Shown here: piece after piece, positions 11,655 to 21,703 of the stretch | Position numbering within the stretch: position 1 is the stretch's first letter | Layout: each line of letters opens with the position of its first letter | Made by a program: the position numbers and the translations under genes | The notes under the pieces: model-generated | The model's input: only the letters and a program-made list of their open reading frames with translations | Told to the model about the DNA's origin: nothing | Database searches by the model: none | Source: Coriolopsis trogii | Taxonomy: Eukaryota > Basidiomycota > Agaricomycetes > Polyporales > Polyporaceae | Assembly: GCA_020543525.1 (NCBI GenBank) | Contig: JAHYIO010000028.1 | Span: 682,001 to 746,000, forward strand | Direction: 5' to 3' | DNA length: 64,000 nt

Positions 11655-12461
11655 GCAGTTGTCGTTGCTGTTGGCCTCGCTGGCAGTGATAACGCAGAGA
11701 TGAATGAGAAGGTGCGTAAGACAGCGGAGCTTGGCATATTATACGATGCCGAGGCCCACAGACGGAGGCAGCTCGAGCGCCGATTACATCATACCTTCCT
11801 GCCCGCCAGCTAAGCGGATCACGTAAGTAGCTCGACGCCGTCGGGAGTTGCCTGGCTTGACTAGCGCGCAGTATAAGATCAGTTTTCGCGGAGAGCCTGT
11901 CCCTTCGTCGCCGACACCTTATCACCCTTTTCCATCCATTCTCTCACTGGGAAGGGGCCATTTGTAACCGGCGCAGATGGACGTCAAGCTCTCCTTTCGC
12001 TAGCAGCTCTATGCGTTGTCCCATTCAACTGCGATGATGGACTTCTAGATAGTAGCGAGAGCTATACTCTGTTCCCGTTTCGATCGCAATGCAATGCATT
12101 TCATACATTACACACGAGTTTTGTCCTATCGGAATTACGGAGCGGAGATGCGGAGCATGCTCATGAAGTGGAGGATAGTTGCTGAGGTGGAAAAGCAGAC
12201 GAGGGTAAGCATATGTATCACTCGAAATGCTTTCGTCTAGCCCCAGTGCAGCCCAATGCGCAAGCAGACCGCATCACACGCTTTGTGCCACTATCACCGT
12301 CAACGTCAGTGTCAGTCCTAGTCACCTGTCCCTGGTTCTCGTGAGTTTGTGCTCTCACGATTGTCTTGAATGCTCGAGGGCAAGTAGTATAGTGCCGAAT
12401 TTGCCACCATCGATAAGTGAGGCATCACCAATCTCGAACTTCAGCACGACGACCATCCCTC
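11655..12461. promoter_or_regulatory. Divergent intergenic region (YSC84-like / D-amino-acid oxidase)
   Basis: About 0.8 kb separates the two divergent start codons and must contain both promoters. I see no clear TATA box, no ORF with coding features and no repeat. Some frames read into it from the left gene but lack support. Confidence 0.45.
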
Positions 12462-14045
12462 ATGAGCGAATCGAAGAACGTCGTTGTAATCGGGGCAGGT
12501 GAGCACAATCTACTCTCTGCGGAAGACTTTGAGCTCACTAACATCATCAGGGGTGGTCGGGCTCACAACCGCGCTCAAGATCCAAGAACAGGGCGGTTAC
12601 AAAGTCACGATCATTGCAGAGACGTTTCCAACCGATCCCAAGACCATAACGTACACCAGTCTGTGGGCGGTGCGTTTCGTCGTCGTCATTTTCAAGTTGC
12701 GTTGCTTGATTTTCATGCACTCACATCTCCGAATCCCACAGGGTGCTCACCATGTCAGTCATGCCGCACAGGACTCCAAAGCTATGGGTGAGTCAGCGGG
12801 CGAATGACTGTGTTATTTTGTCAGACACTGCTAGTGGCATTGGCCTGCTAGTGTCTGAATCCCCACTTCCCTATAGTATTAGGGTCGGCGCTCTGCCCGC
12901 CGTATAAACTTCCAGTAGCGGAGCTGACATCTGCATAGAGATTGATAGGGAGACGTTCGACGTGATGTGGGAGCTCTCCGCTCCCGGAGGGCCAGCCGAA
13001 CACTGTTTCCTGCGCGTCCACCAGACTGACTATCTGCTCGATGGGAGAGATGAAGGACTGGACTGGATGCCTGGCGTATGTCCTGCACTCCGTTCTTGTA
13101 GACGATCCTTCGTGACTCATGATGACATCGTAGTTCACCACACTGTCACAAGATTCTCTTCTCCATGGAGCCCTCGCCGGCACTTCCTTCACGACGGTCA
13201 ACATCGACACCCCAGTGTACCTCCCTTATCTCCTCTCACGCTTCCTCTCGAGCGGGGGCAACATCGTGCGGGGGTCGGTGCAGCACATCTCGCAGGTAAT
13301 AGAGGGTGGACCCAACCTCTTCCGCCGCGGACGCGCGGACACAAGTACCCCGGTGGATGCGCTAGTCGTATGTCCCGGTCTCGGGGCACGCACCCTCGGG
13401 GGCATCGAGGATAAAGACGTGTATCCCGTCCGTGGCCAAATCGCAATCGTCAGGGCGCCTTGGATAAAGTTTGGACGAACGCTGAGTCACCTTGAGCAAG
13501 GCCTTTGGACGTACATCATCCCAAGGCGCTCTGGAGACGTGAGTGTCCGATGCCCCATGACTCTCGGGCCTCGAGGCATCTCATACCCTCTCGTCACTCA
13601 CGCATTCCAAATTGATAGGTCATCCTCGGCGGCACGAAGCAGGACAACGATTGGTTCCCCACGGCTCGACCGGAGGCCACGACAGAAATTCTCGAGCGCT
13701 GCCTCGCCCTGTGCCCCGAGCTGATCCCAGCTTCGATACGCGCGCAACGAGAAGGCACTATCGATGATTTGCGTGCCATGGTGGTGGAGGAAGGATGTGG
13801 TTTCCGGCCCCAGAGGAAAGGCGGAATTCGTCTTGATGTTGAATGGGTACCGGGACGTACGGGACAAGGCAACATACCGATAGTACATAACTACGGGTGA
13901 GTGGTCTGTCTCTGAGGCACTCCGATCATGCACTGACGAGGGGTTACTCAGCCATGGCGGAGGGGGTTATCAATCTTCTTGGGGAAGTGCTACGATTGCA
14001 CTGAAACTATTGGACGAGGCGCTCGCATCGCAGAAATTCGCATGA
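12462..14045 (+). CDS. D-amino-acid oxidase (FAD-dependent)
   Basis: D-amino-acid oxidase deaminates D-amino acids to 2-oxo acids, ammonia and hydrogen peroxide using FAD, usually in peroxisomes. Seven exons (12462-12498, 12551-12669, 12742-12787, 12939-13075, 13134-13538, 13619-13896, 13952-14045) give 371 residues, the normal family length. The N-terminal dinucleotide-binding motif is VIGAGVVGLTTA, split by intron 1. Other signatures are TSLWAGAHHVSHA, the region VRGQIAIVRAPW, GLWTYIIPRRSGDVILGGT and the DAO C-terminal motif VHNYGHGGGGYQSSWG. The C-terminus is QKFA, not a canonical PTS1 tripeptide, so peroxisomal import by that route is not evident. Intron 3 (12788-12938) is 151 bp, about three times the usual size, and contains a short inverted repeat. 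Confidence 0.93.
12821..12858. repeat. Short inverted repeat inside DAO intron 3
   Basis: The arms TCAGACACT and AGTGTCTGA (9 bp, perfect), extended by CTAG on the inner side, flank a spacer of about 12 bp within the enlarged intron. It could be a tiny insertion or an intronic hairpin. Confidence 0.6.
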
Positions 14046-14488
14046 GATGTTGACTTGAGCTTCTCGAGGGCCCGTTACAACTATCTCACGCGAGACATCG
14101 GAGGACATTCTGTGGCTTTGTCACTATTACCGAGTGCTGTGTTTCACTGCTGCAAGGTATGTAATTCTTTGGCGAGTCAGAATCGACTGTGTTCGCAGCA
14201 CGTTCCGGGCGGGATCTCACACCGCTCTTCCAGCCACCTCCGAGAGCCCTCTCCGATCCGTTTTTTGTGCGCCGCGGTGTTGGCCGTTGTCGCACGTACG
14301 TCAATCCATGAAAGCTTGTGTTGTGTACAATACAGCCTCTACATGCGCTTTGATTGCAATACATATGATGCTGACCTATCTGGGGCTTGGTTTTCCTGCG
14401 TATAAATAAGAGAGATGTTTGTCGATGAAGCCAGCCATTCTCCATCTTACTTGCTCAGCAGCTCCGTAGTGCGGAAGACACGCGCAAG

Positions 14489-16133
14489 ATGAGTACTAAA
14501 TACTCCGCCGAAGAACTCAACGACCTGTCGGTATATCGTGCCCATTGTCCTCAACAGTCCCTCATCATCCTTCATGCTAGGGTTTCTCTATCATATATAT
14601 TCCTTGCAGCAGCCGGTGAGTAAAGCCGATCGCATCGTGTTCCGAATAAGCTGACTGTCATGTCCTAGTCGTATTGGCGTATGATGCAAGTCTAACTCTC
14701 AGGGAAGAGGTACAGAGGATATGGAAGCGCAAGTTCACTTGTGCATCGCTGTCATACATCCTCGTGCGCTATGCGTTTGTCGTCTACTGCGCTGCATCGG
14801 TATTATCCCTCCTTGTGGATAACCTCAATAGCAAGGTCCGTCTTCATGGAGGTTGCGTACTTCCCTCCCTCACCGGAGCGTATACAGACCTGCGGTTTCC
14901 TCTATCAACTGCAACAAGCAACCAACCTCTTGAAACATCTTGGGACGGCAATAATTGTCGTCCTGCGCATCTATGCCCTATCTAACAAGAACTGGCACCT
15001 GACCCTTGTCGTACTACCTATCGCACTGTTCACTCCTATATGGGACCTAGTGAGAAGCGACGTTTCTGATTACCAATATCGTCTTCTGAACTCACGAATC
15101 CTACCAGATATATGCTTTCGACATAGTGATTAGTGTCAACACACCGTCCACCCAATTCGGTTGTTCGTATGACCCGATCAAATATCGATCCTTGAACAGC
15201 TTTGTCAATGGGTGAGTGATATATCCCGTTACACGTTCGGACAGAATCTGAAGTACTGACGGCATATCGTAGGGGTGAGTTGCCACGGTACTGCTCGCCG
15301 CTGCCGTTGAGCCCGTACTTACCAGATGTGCTGCTGTAAGCCTGGTTCGCCCCATTCGTATTCTCCATCATCAGCGAATCTGCCCTGCTGCTGTTCACAT
15401 GGTACAAAACGGTGTCCATCAAATTGACCACGCATAGATTGGGAATCAAGGCGCCGCTGTCGACGTTGCTACTACGAGATGGTATTTCTTGTTCATCTCC
15501 CTGCAACGAGTCAACCTCCTGACCCTCTTGTCCTTAGGGACGCTCTATTTCCTGTGAGTAGGGCTATGGAACCGATCAAAATCGATGTACCGAACTGCAA
15601 CCACTCCAGACTCGCAATCACACCAGTAGCGACGGCACTCGTCATTGAGGCGCACGATGTACTGGTACGTCCGAGATCCATGTAGGGGCAAGAGAATTTC
15701 TAAGCTCCATGTTCGCTCACATTTCGCTCTTCCGTGCACAACGTAGGATTCCGGGCCTGCCGCACCAGGTATCATAACTGGTACCGACGTGTAAGCCTGA
15801 TCGATGTGCCCACCCTGTCACTCTACTGATATAACATGCAGGGTATCGTGCATCGCGCTGTCGCGATTCCTGCTCAACCTGCGGGGTCTCTTCTTTGCCG
15901 ATCCGGAGGCGACAGGTTCTCAACAGTCGTCAATGTTCCTCAGGCGGTTCGACTCATACGTCGTTGGCAACCTGGGTGCAACCGTCGGATCAAACAACGA
16001 TGCGATCGTTCAGATGGGCGCGCCGGAGGATTGCGTCGATGAGGACGAGGAGACTGTCTTCTGCGATGATCCGTTTAGGGAAGGGTTGACTGCTTCTTTG
16101 GGCCGGATGGCTGCTAGAAGCTCCGAAGCCTAG
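14489..16133 (+). CDS. DUF6533-family multi-pass membrane protein
   Basis: This is a predicted integral membrane protein of the DUF6533 family, very numerous in Agaricomycetes and of unknown function. The signature region reads VVLAYDASLTLREEVQRIWK followed by RKFTCASLSYILVRYAF. Exons that join cleanly are 14489-14615, 14669-14835, 14888-15049 and 15108-15211. Later exons carry ESALLLFTWYKT, LSTLLLRDG/TLYFL and the C-terminal LSRFLLNLRGLFFADPE motif before a polar acidic tail ending RSSEA at 16133. The region 14531-14580 looks intron-like but is also open in frame, so the N-terminus is uncertain. The introns between about 15212 and 15840 are tentative. Several hydrophobic segments fit a 6-7 TM protein. 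Confidence 0.72.
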
Positions 16134-16383
16134 CACGGGTACGAGGCTATCGGAGAGCTCGAACGACGCAAATTGCAATCCAGGAATGAACGAACAATTG
16201 AATACGATTCGTATACGATTCGAGGTCATGTGCACGATAACAAACAATGCTAGCTCTATCGTACACAGGAGCAAGGCCGTCTGCAATGCTTCCACAAGCG
16301 ACACGTATCTCATATCCTGATAAAGACGGAGTTAGTTCTCAACCTCTTACGGGCTGTACCAAAGAGATGCGCACCACTCAAAT

Positions 16384-17442
16384 TCATCCCAGAATCAGAC
16401 TTTGCAGAATCGTCCGTCGATACACAGGACACTCCGTGCGGACGGTTAATTCTCTCCCGATACATCTGAAGTATCGTGAGCACGTTATACGCTCCAGTTC
16501 GCTACTGAGGCAAGACTCAGACTCACGCGTGGCAGAAGATGTGTCCGCAAGGCGCCGCAACTGGTGCAGTACAAGCATCCTTAAGACATATACGGCAATG
16601 CAGAGGAGAACGTGCTTGCGCCTCCGACGTGGCAAGGGCCGCCGTTGAGTCCACTCTGTTACGAAATGCCAATGAAAAGAGAGCGCACAGATATGGATAT
16701 GGTGATACGCACTCGTGAACAAGATCCGCAAATACGTCCTGCTCCCAGTCAGATAGGTCGTCTAGTAGGGACGGGTCTAGTAGGGACGGAGCAGACGATA
16801 CAGCTGCCTTCTGCAGCGCGCGGGTGTCCTCAGAGTCGTTGCCGTCAGTTGGTGCACCGCTATCCATGTCTAGCAACGTCTGGATATGAGCCACCTTCTC
16901 TGCGCCGTATCTCCGGGTCAGAATTCTGAAAAGGAGCTCATCAGGTACGTTCTCGTCGTCTACCACTCGGGCAGGTTTCTGATCTTCGCCATCTAGGCTG
17001 GGAGCCCTGCAGAATAAAAATCGAGCCCTAGTCAATCTCACACCAGGCAATGTTGCACGGATCTCGTACACGCTATTCATTGTTCCTGCTCCGCTCTCTG
17101 TAAGCAGAGACCCCCCGATAGCAGAGCTTGGTGCGGAAAGCCCCACGGGAGACGAAACAAGGTCCCGTCGCAGATTAGAGACCTAGTCGACAACGCGTGT
17201 TACATGACGCTCGAGCACCCTCTCCGCTTGCTGAAGAGCTTGAATCTCCTCCTGCAGAACAATGATCATGGGAGCAGCCGCAGCGGTGGTGGCATGAGCT
17301 CTCAGTACAAGTCCTTCATTCTCAGGCTCGCAAGCTACCTGGACGGAGTTGTGAGGTGCGGGACTCGGACGTTCTTCAGCATGCCGTGCCTCCTCGTCTT
17401 CGTTGGCACTGATGTCTTTCAAGTTGGTTTTCGGGGAGGCTC
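16384..17442 (-). pseudogene. RING-finger end of a zinc-finger E3-like gene, probably decaying
   Basis: On the minus strand, exons encode an Ala- and Glu-rich segment (EEIQALQQAERVLERH, coiled-coil-like), an acidic region (LLDDLSDWEQDVFADLVHE) and a RING: CRICLKDACTAPVAAPCGHI, then FCHAC, then TECPVYRRT, stop at 16384. The last zinc ligand expected in CPxC is Tyr (CPVY), one base from Cys, so the site is incomplete. The 5' side runs directly into MITE copy 2 at 17443. The first usable ATG without the MITE is internal. The frame across the intron near 17100-17185 could not be joined with confidence. It is probably the 3' part of the same ancestral gene as the C2H2 exons at 17951-20197; a separate small RING gene is the alternative. 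Confidence 0.55.
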
Positions 17443-17950
17443 TACAATCGGACAAAAAAGTCCCAGGTTTAATAAACCTTGGGACTTTTTAGTCCGCCTC
17501 CCCCGTCTGTTGTAGCATGTTGCTGCCCCCCCCCCCCCCCCCCCCCGCCCATTTTCCTACCATCACATTGTGCTGATTGGATTAAATAGGGACTTGTCTT
17601 GTGGGCCCTGAAGACCGCTAGGATGGCATAGGCGACGGACAACGACGAGGCGGGATGATTCCTGATTTGGAAGCATGCGATGATACAGGCGCTCATGACT
17701 TCCCGCCCGTCGCGATTGCCTTTTAGAGCTCCGCGCCGCCTGGCGTCTCTCTATCTCCCGTCATCGTTCCCTCTCTCGTAGCCGTCCCTCACGCCTTTGG
17801 ACGCGTGCGCGCATGCGTCCGAACCTATTATACACTGCGCCTAGCAATTTCTGAGCCTCCAAAATGGTGCGAGTACACTTGGGGGTGGGCGGTAGGTGGA
17901 CAAAAAAGTCCCGAGGTTTAATAAACCTCGGACTTTTTTGTCCGATTGTA
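17443..17950. mobile_element. MITE copy 2 with A/T-rich terminal hairpins
   Basis: The ends read TACAATCGGAC...GTCCGATTGTA, with TA as the presumed target duplication. About 60 bp at each end form inverted repeats, and each end is itself a hairpin: AAAAAAGTCCC, the shared core GGTTTAATAAACC, then GGGACTTTTT (left) and the matching right-hand version at about 17909-17942. The interior shares blocks with copy 1 (ACAACGACGAGGCGG at 17639-17653, a gattgcctttt stretch and gccgcctggcg), so both belong to one family despite different terminal stems. It interrupts the zinc-finger locus on the minus strand. It contains a 21 bp run of C (17526-17546). Confidence 0.85.
17526..17546. repeat. Poly-C tract (21 bp)
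   Basis: An uninterrupted run of 21 C lies within MITE copy 2. Its length may be unreliable in sequencing or variable between strains. Confidence 0.9.
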
Positions 17951-20197
17951 TATGGCTCTTTTCGGAGGGTATTCAGTCGTCGTGATCAATGACGCGGCCC
18001 TCGGAGTTTTCGGAGAGATTCTACTGTGGGTGAAACAATGCTACATAGACGTGTTGAAGAGGTTGGCCCATCAATGAGAAGGGATGTTGAGATCAGCGGC
18101 TCACCTAGTGATTGAAAGTCAGGTCATATGACCGGTCATGACCGTTCAAATGACCGGACATGACCGGTCTATGACCTGACTTTGACCGCAACGATTGCGG
18201 TCATGCTAACGGTCCGGTTCCGGTCACAGTCAAGGACGTATGGGGGGTGACCGGTCGTGACCGGCTGTGACCGGTCATGACCAGGTGCCTTGGGTTAGGG
18301 CCAAACCCGAGGATCAAGGCCCTTCTCCTCCAGTCTCTCATATCTATTGCCACTTGTACATGACCCTACTGTCTTTTTAGCTCCATCTCTTGCTTGACTT
18401 ATAATTCTCACTGCTCTAAGCCTGGAGAACTGCACCACTGTGCTGTCTGCCTTGATCTCTCTTCCTCAACATCTAGGCTGGCTGGTAGATTGCCGCATAC
18501 TCCACCACATCCCACTGGATTCCAGCCATTCAAATGGAGGTGGGCAGTAGGGATGCAGGGGAATGGGAGTACAGTGTCATTCATGAGGAAAGTCATCCAC
18601 AGGTATGTCCCAATCATGTTTCTCAGCACCCACCTCCCCCAGGCCGAGTATCCCCATCAAGATAAGGGAGTATCTCAGCCGATTCTTGGCAGATTAGAAC
18701 GCGCAGGGGCCCATTCGAAAGCCATGCTCTGTGGCTTTCGAACGAGCCCACATGCGTCCGAAACGGCCCGCTAGTGCACTCGGGACCCTCGCTCCTGTAT
18801 CTCCTTGACAGGAGCAGGTACTCTGCGTCACTGTGGGTTCGTTTCCTGGTGGATTTGGATTCGAAGGGACCCGATGGAAAGCTACGTGCCGTAGCTTTCT
18901 AACGAGCCCCTTCGCGTCCAAATCCATCCAGCCAATCACTCAGTACAGCACCTCGACCTCGGGGTATTTCATCCATATATCCCTCCACCCCACTACGCAG
19001 TCAGGAATTGTATATCCCTATAGAGTGCAGCATATGCTGCCCTCTATGGCTTTATACAGCTTATGACTGCTGTGGCCATACTGTGGGTGTCATAACCCTT
19101 CGGCATTCAATCAACAGTGCACCAATACCCTCATACATTCATATAGGAGTGGTCATAACCAGTCATAACTGGTCATGACCGGTCATGACTGCAGAACGGT
19201 CATGACCGGTTATGACCAATGACCTGACTGAAGTCAGGTCAGGTCATGCAATGACCGATCTACCGGTCCGGTCATTGAGATTCAGACCGGTCAAGTCATG
19301 GTCCGGTCATCGGTCATTGCCCGGAGGGGCAAATGACCGGACTTGACCTGACTTTTAATCACTAGGCTCACCTCATTCAGCTTCTCCCAGGTGTTAAAGT
19401 GTCGGGAACATCGGGGAAAGTACACAGACAGAGAGGTGACAGATTCGCCCTTCTGAGGTCCTATCAATGTTGTCTTGACAACTTTGGAAGTCAACGTCAA
19501 TGGGTGAACCTTGGATGAAGTCGCCAGTAGCGTGCTGAGAGATCCCCCAACACGGTTTACTTGCAAACTTGTCCCCAAGGCTTCACAGCTTGGTCCTAAC
19601 CCGGTTGAGATCTCAGCCTTATCAATTGAAATGTCTATAGGAGGAGGAATACTCTTGTTGATGGAAATAGATGAATGGATGGAAGGAGAAAGGCAATGTG
19701 AACAGTTAACTCGCCTTGGTGTCAATACTCGTATCACATGTCTCTGCTACATTTTTCTGTGGCGACGCCGTATTACGTGCTGCATTGGCGGTACCGTGTG
19801 TGAAACAATGCTACGTACAGCTCTGAGTAAGATAGCCATGAAAGACATCACAGCAAGCGCGACTCACGGAATTCAACGCATTCCAGCTGTTGAACTGGCG
19901 GAAACACCGAGGGCAATACACAAACTCACGTATAACCTGCTTCCCTCTCTTCTCTGCTGTGGTTTTGACGACGCAAGAGGTTGTCACCAATGGGTGAATG
20001 TTCGATACAGTCCCCAGCAGAGCGCTGAAGGAGGATGTGCTCTGCGGAATCGCAATCGGGTCACTGGTGTTCGCGGGAGTTGGCGGGGCTTCCCAGGTAT
20101 GCCGCTTCGCTACCCCATGGTCCTTGCATCCTGGCTCCGTCCGGAATCTCTTCTTGCACTGGAGACATGCGAATGTCTTTGCCTTAGCTCGAGGCAT
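17951..20197 (-). pseudogene. C2H2 zinc-finger gene with internally duplicated exons, carrying transposon insertions
   Basis: The minus-strand start ATG at 20197 gives MPRAKAKTF then finger 1 (CLQCKKRFRTEPGC..H..H). A second finger, CPRCFRQFNSWNALNS joined to HCFTH by an intron at 19811-19867, has perfect C-x2-C-x12-H-x3-H spacing. A related unit lies downstream: exon 19372-19650 or so (..VGGSLSTLLATSSKVHPL, YFPRCSRHFNTWEKLNE) joins HCFTH at 18040. Here the first Cys has become Phe. The intron between these halves contains a 1,263 bp transposon at 18104-19366. Downstream coding continues to about 17955, where MITE copy 2 cuts it, and the frames on the two sides of the MITE do not match directly. 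It was probably a transcription- or ubiquitin-related C2H2-RING protein, now likely non-functional; residual expression by splicing is possible. Confidence 0.6.
18104..19366. mobile_element. 1.26 kb inverted-repeat element with TGACCGGTCA-rich ends
   Basis: The ends are inverted repeats: CCTAGTGATTGAAAGTCAGG on the left, and the reverse complement of CCTGACTTTTAATCACTAGG on the right. It is flanked by a 4 bp direct repeat, CTCA (18100-18103 and 19367-19370). Subterminal regions (about 18120-18290 and 19150-19345) are arrays of GGTCATGACCGG-type palindromic units in mirrored orientation. The centre holds two related hairpins at about 18713-18770 and 18865-18925, each followed by AACGAGCCC..GCGTCC. 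No transposase is visible, so it is non-autonomous. I cannot assign the superfamily. Confidence 0.78.
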
Positions 20198-20801
20198 CAA
20201 GATCGACAAGGTCTGACGACGAGGTGGGGTGGGGATGACAGACCTCTATATACAGCGTTCTCCAGAGTCTCACCAAATGTAAGTTACCGCAGCATGCGAA
20301 GTCTGCTGCAGCCTCATGGCCCGGATTGGAGAAGCTCAAGAAGCTGACGCTGTCAGCTGACATCACTGTCGCCGTGTGCCAACTTGCCAACAAATTCTAT
20401 ATGCGTTTAGTTTATCCTCACGCGATTAGCCAACGGATACATGTCGAGTATAAGGATGTGTGAGATGGCAGCAAGCCGACATAGCGGTTGCAACATTGAG
20501 TGGTTGAGTTGAGAGAACTAGCAATGTCCGACGGGACGCCGAAGCTGGCATCTAACCAATACGTGACCAGCAGCAAGCCAGCGCGTTTTGCTACCCATGG
20601 TAGTCAAGGGCACCACCATGACTGTCGAAGTCATAGGCAGCAGTGTTGCATTGATAATCTCAGACCTCTGCGGGCGGCGGAGGATTGTGACCTGAGAGGT
20701 TCTGAGTGACAGATGGGAAGCGGTTACTCTTGGAATGAGGGAGATACGCCATACAAGAAGGCATGCTGCAGATAAGCATATCTCACACAACATGGAACAT
20801 T
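20198..20801. other. Intergenic, 604 bp
   Basis: This holds the presumed promoter of the C2H2 gene (a TATATA stretch at about 20249-20254, minus-strand gene start at 20197) and the 3' flank of the next gene. No additional gene is supported. Confidence 0.45.
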
Positions 20802-21703
20802 TCAGACTGTTACAAGAACACTCTCCTGTATCATGCTACGCATGGACTCGATGTCCATGGGAATGCGGTCAGGCATGTCCTTGAATTGGATAGTGTATTG
20901 GATGCTGCCAGACTTGTCTTGCGAGAATGACTCTAGCTCCCATGTGTAGGAACCTCCGTTGACGTTGCACTTGAACTCCGAACCAAAGAGGCGGCTCGGG
21001 TTGGCGAGTAGCTCCTCTATATTCTTGCTGACCAGCGCGGACGTTGATGAAGACGAATGAGAAGACGGCGGAAGAGTCACAATGCCGGAATCGTCAGAAA
21101 CTGTATACTGCCCCCGCATCGGAATGCCTTGGGCAGCGAAGAATTGACGGGCCCATGCCGTGTGACTAGATGAACAAGCTATTGAGCATTCACAAAAAGC
21201 CGGAAGACAATGAACAACGTACATTTTGCCAGCTTGCGTAGAGACTCGTAAATGGATTTTGGGATCGTCATGATAAGCGAGGCGAACTTTGTATTCGTCG
21301 TAGACACCGAATGCGGCGAAGGCGCAATGCAAACGGGAGACACGACTGCAGCGACACAATCATGAGACTGGGCATGTATTACGGAAGAAAATCTGTAGGA
21401 CACATACTCTTCAATAGAGAGATCCGATTTCTGGCTGATGCTGTCGATCTCAGCGTTGACCATAGCCAAATAGGCATCGGGGTCGTCACCGAGGGGAACG
21501 ACGGCATAAGGAGAGAAGCTGTTCTGACACTCCGGTTGAGCATACAAAGCTGCCGTAGCAGCATCCCTGGCGGCGGGATCCATGTTTGTATAGTGAGAGT
21601 CTTCCGTGAACATGTTCATATAATGCGCAATCCGAGTGGCGAAGGTATTCATCATCTCTTCCGTTGGGCGACCAGATACCTTGTATTTTGCAATACCACT
21701 CAT
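20802..21703 (-). CDS. Unrecognised 260-residue protein
   Basis: Three exons, 21408-21703, 21223-21345 and 20802-21165, join with consistent phases (introns of 62 and 57 bp) to 260 residues. The ATG at 21703 gives MSGIAKYKVSGRPTEEMM. The sequence is hydrophilic and globular-looking: no signal peptide, no membrane segment, no Cys cluster. It has a Ser-rich linker (PPSSHSSSSTSALVS) and ends SMIQESVLVTV. I do not recognise the family. The first segment suggests helices (MMNTFATRIAHYMNMF), the last a beta-rich domain (YTWELESFSQDKSGSIQYTI). It sits between a transposon-damaged locus and an AT-rich gene-poor stretch, so it may be lineage-specific. The gene model is good; the function is unknown. 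Confidence 0.7.

Noticed and set aside
18394..18774. 126-codon ORF inside the 1.26 kb transposon
   Set aside because: No transposase motif, and it crosses one of the element's hairpin units.
19511..20347. Plus-strand 278-codon ORF
   Set aside because: It is antisense to the C2H2 exons, whose minus-strand reading has perfect zinc-finger spacing and splice phases.
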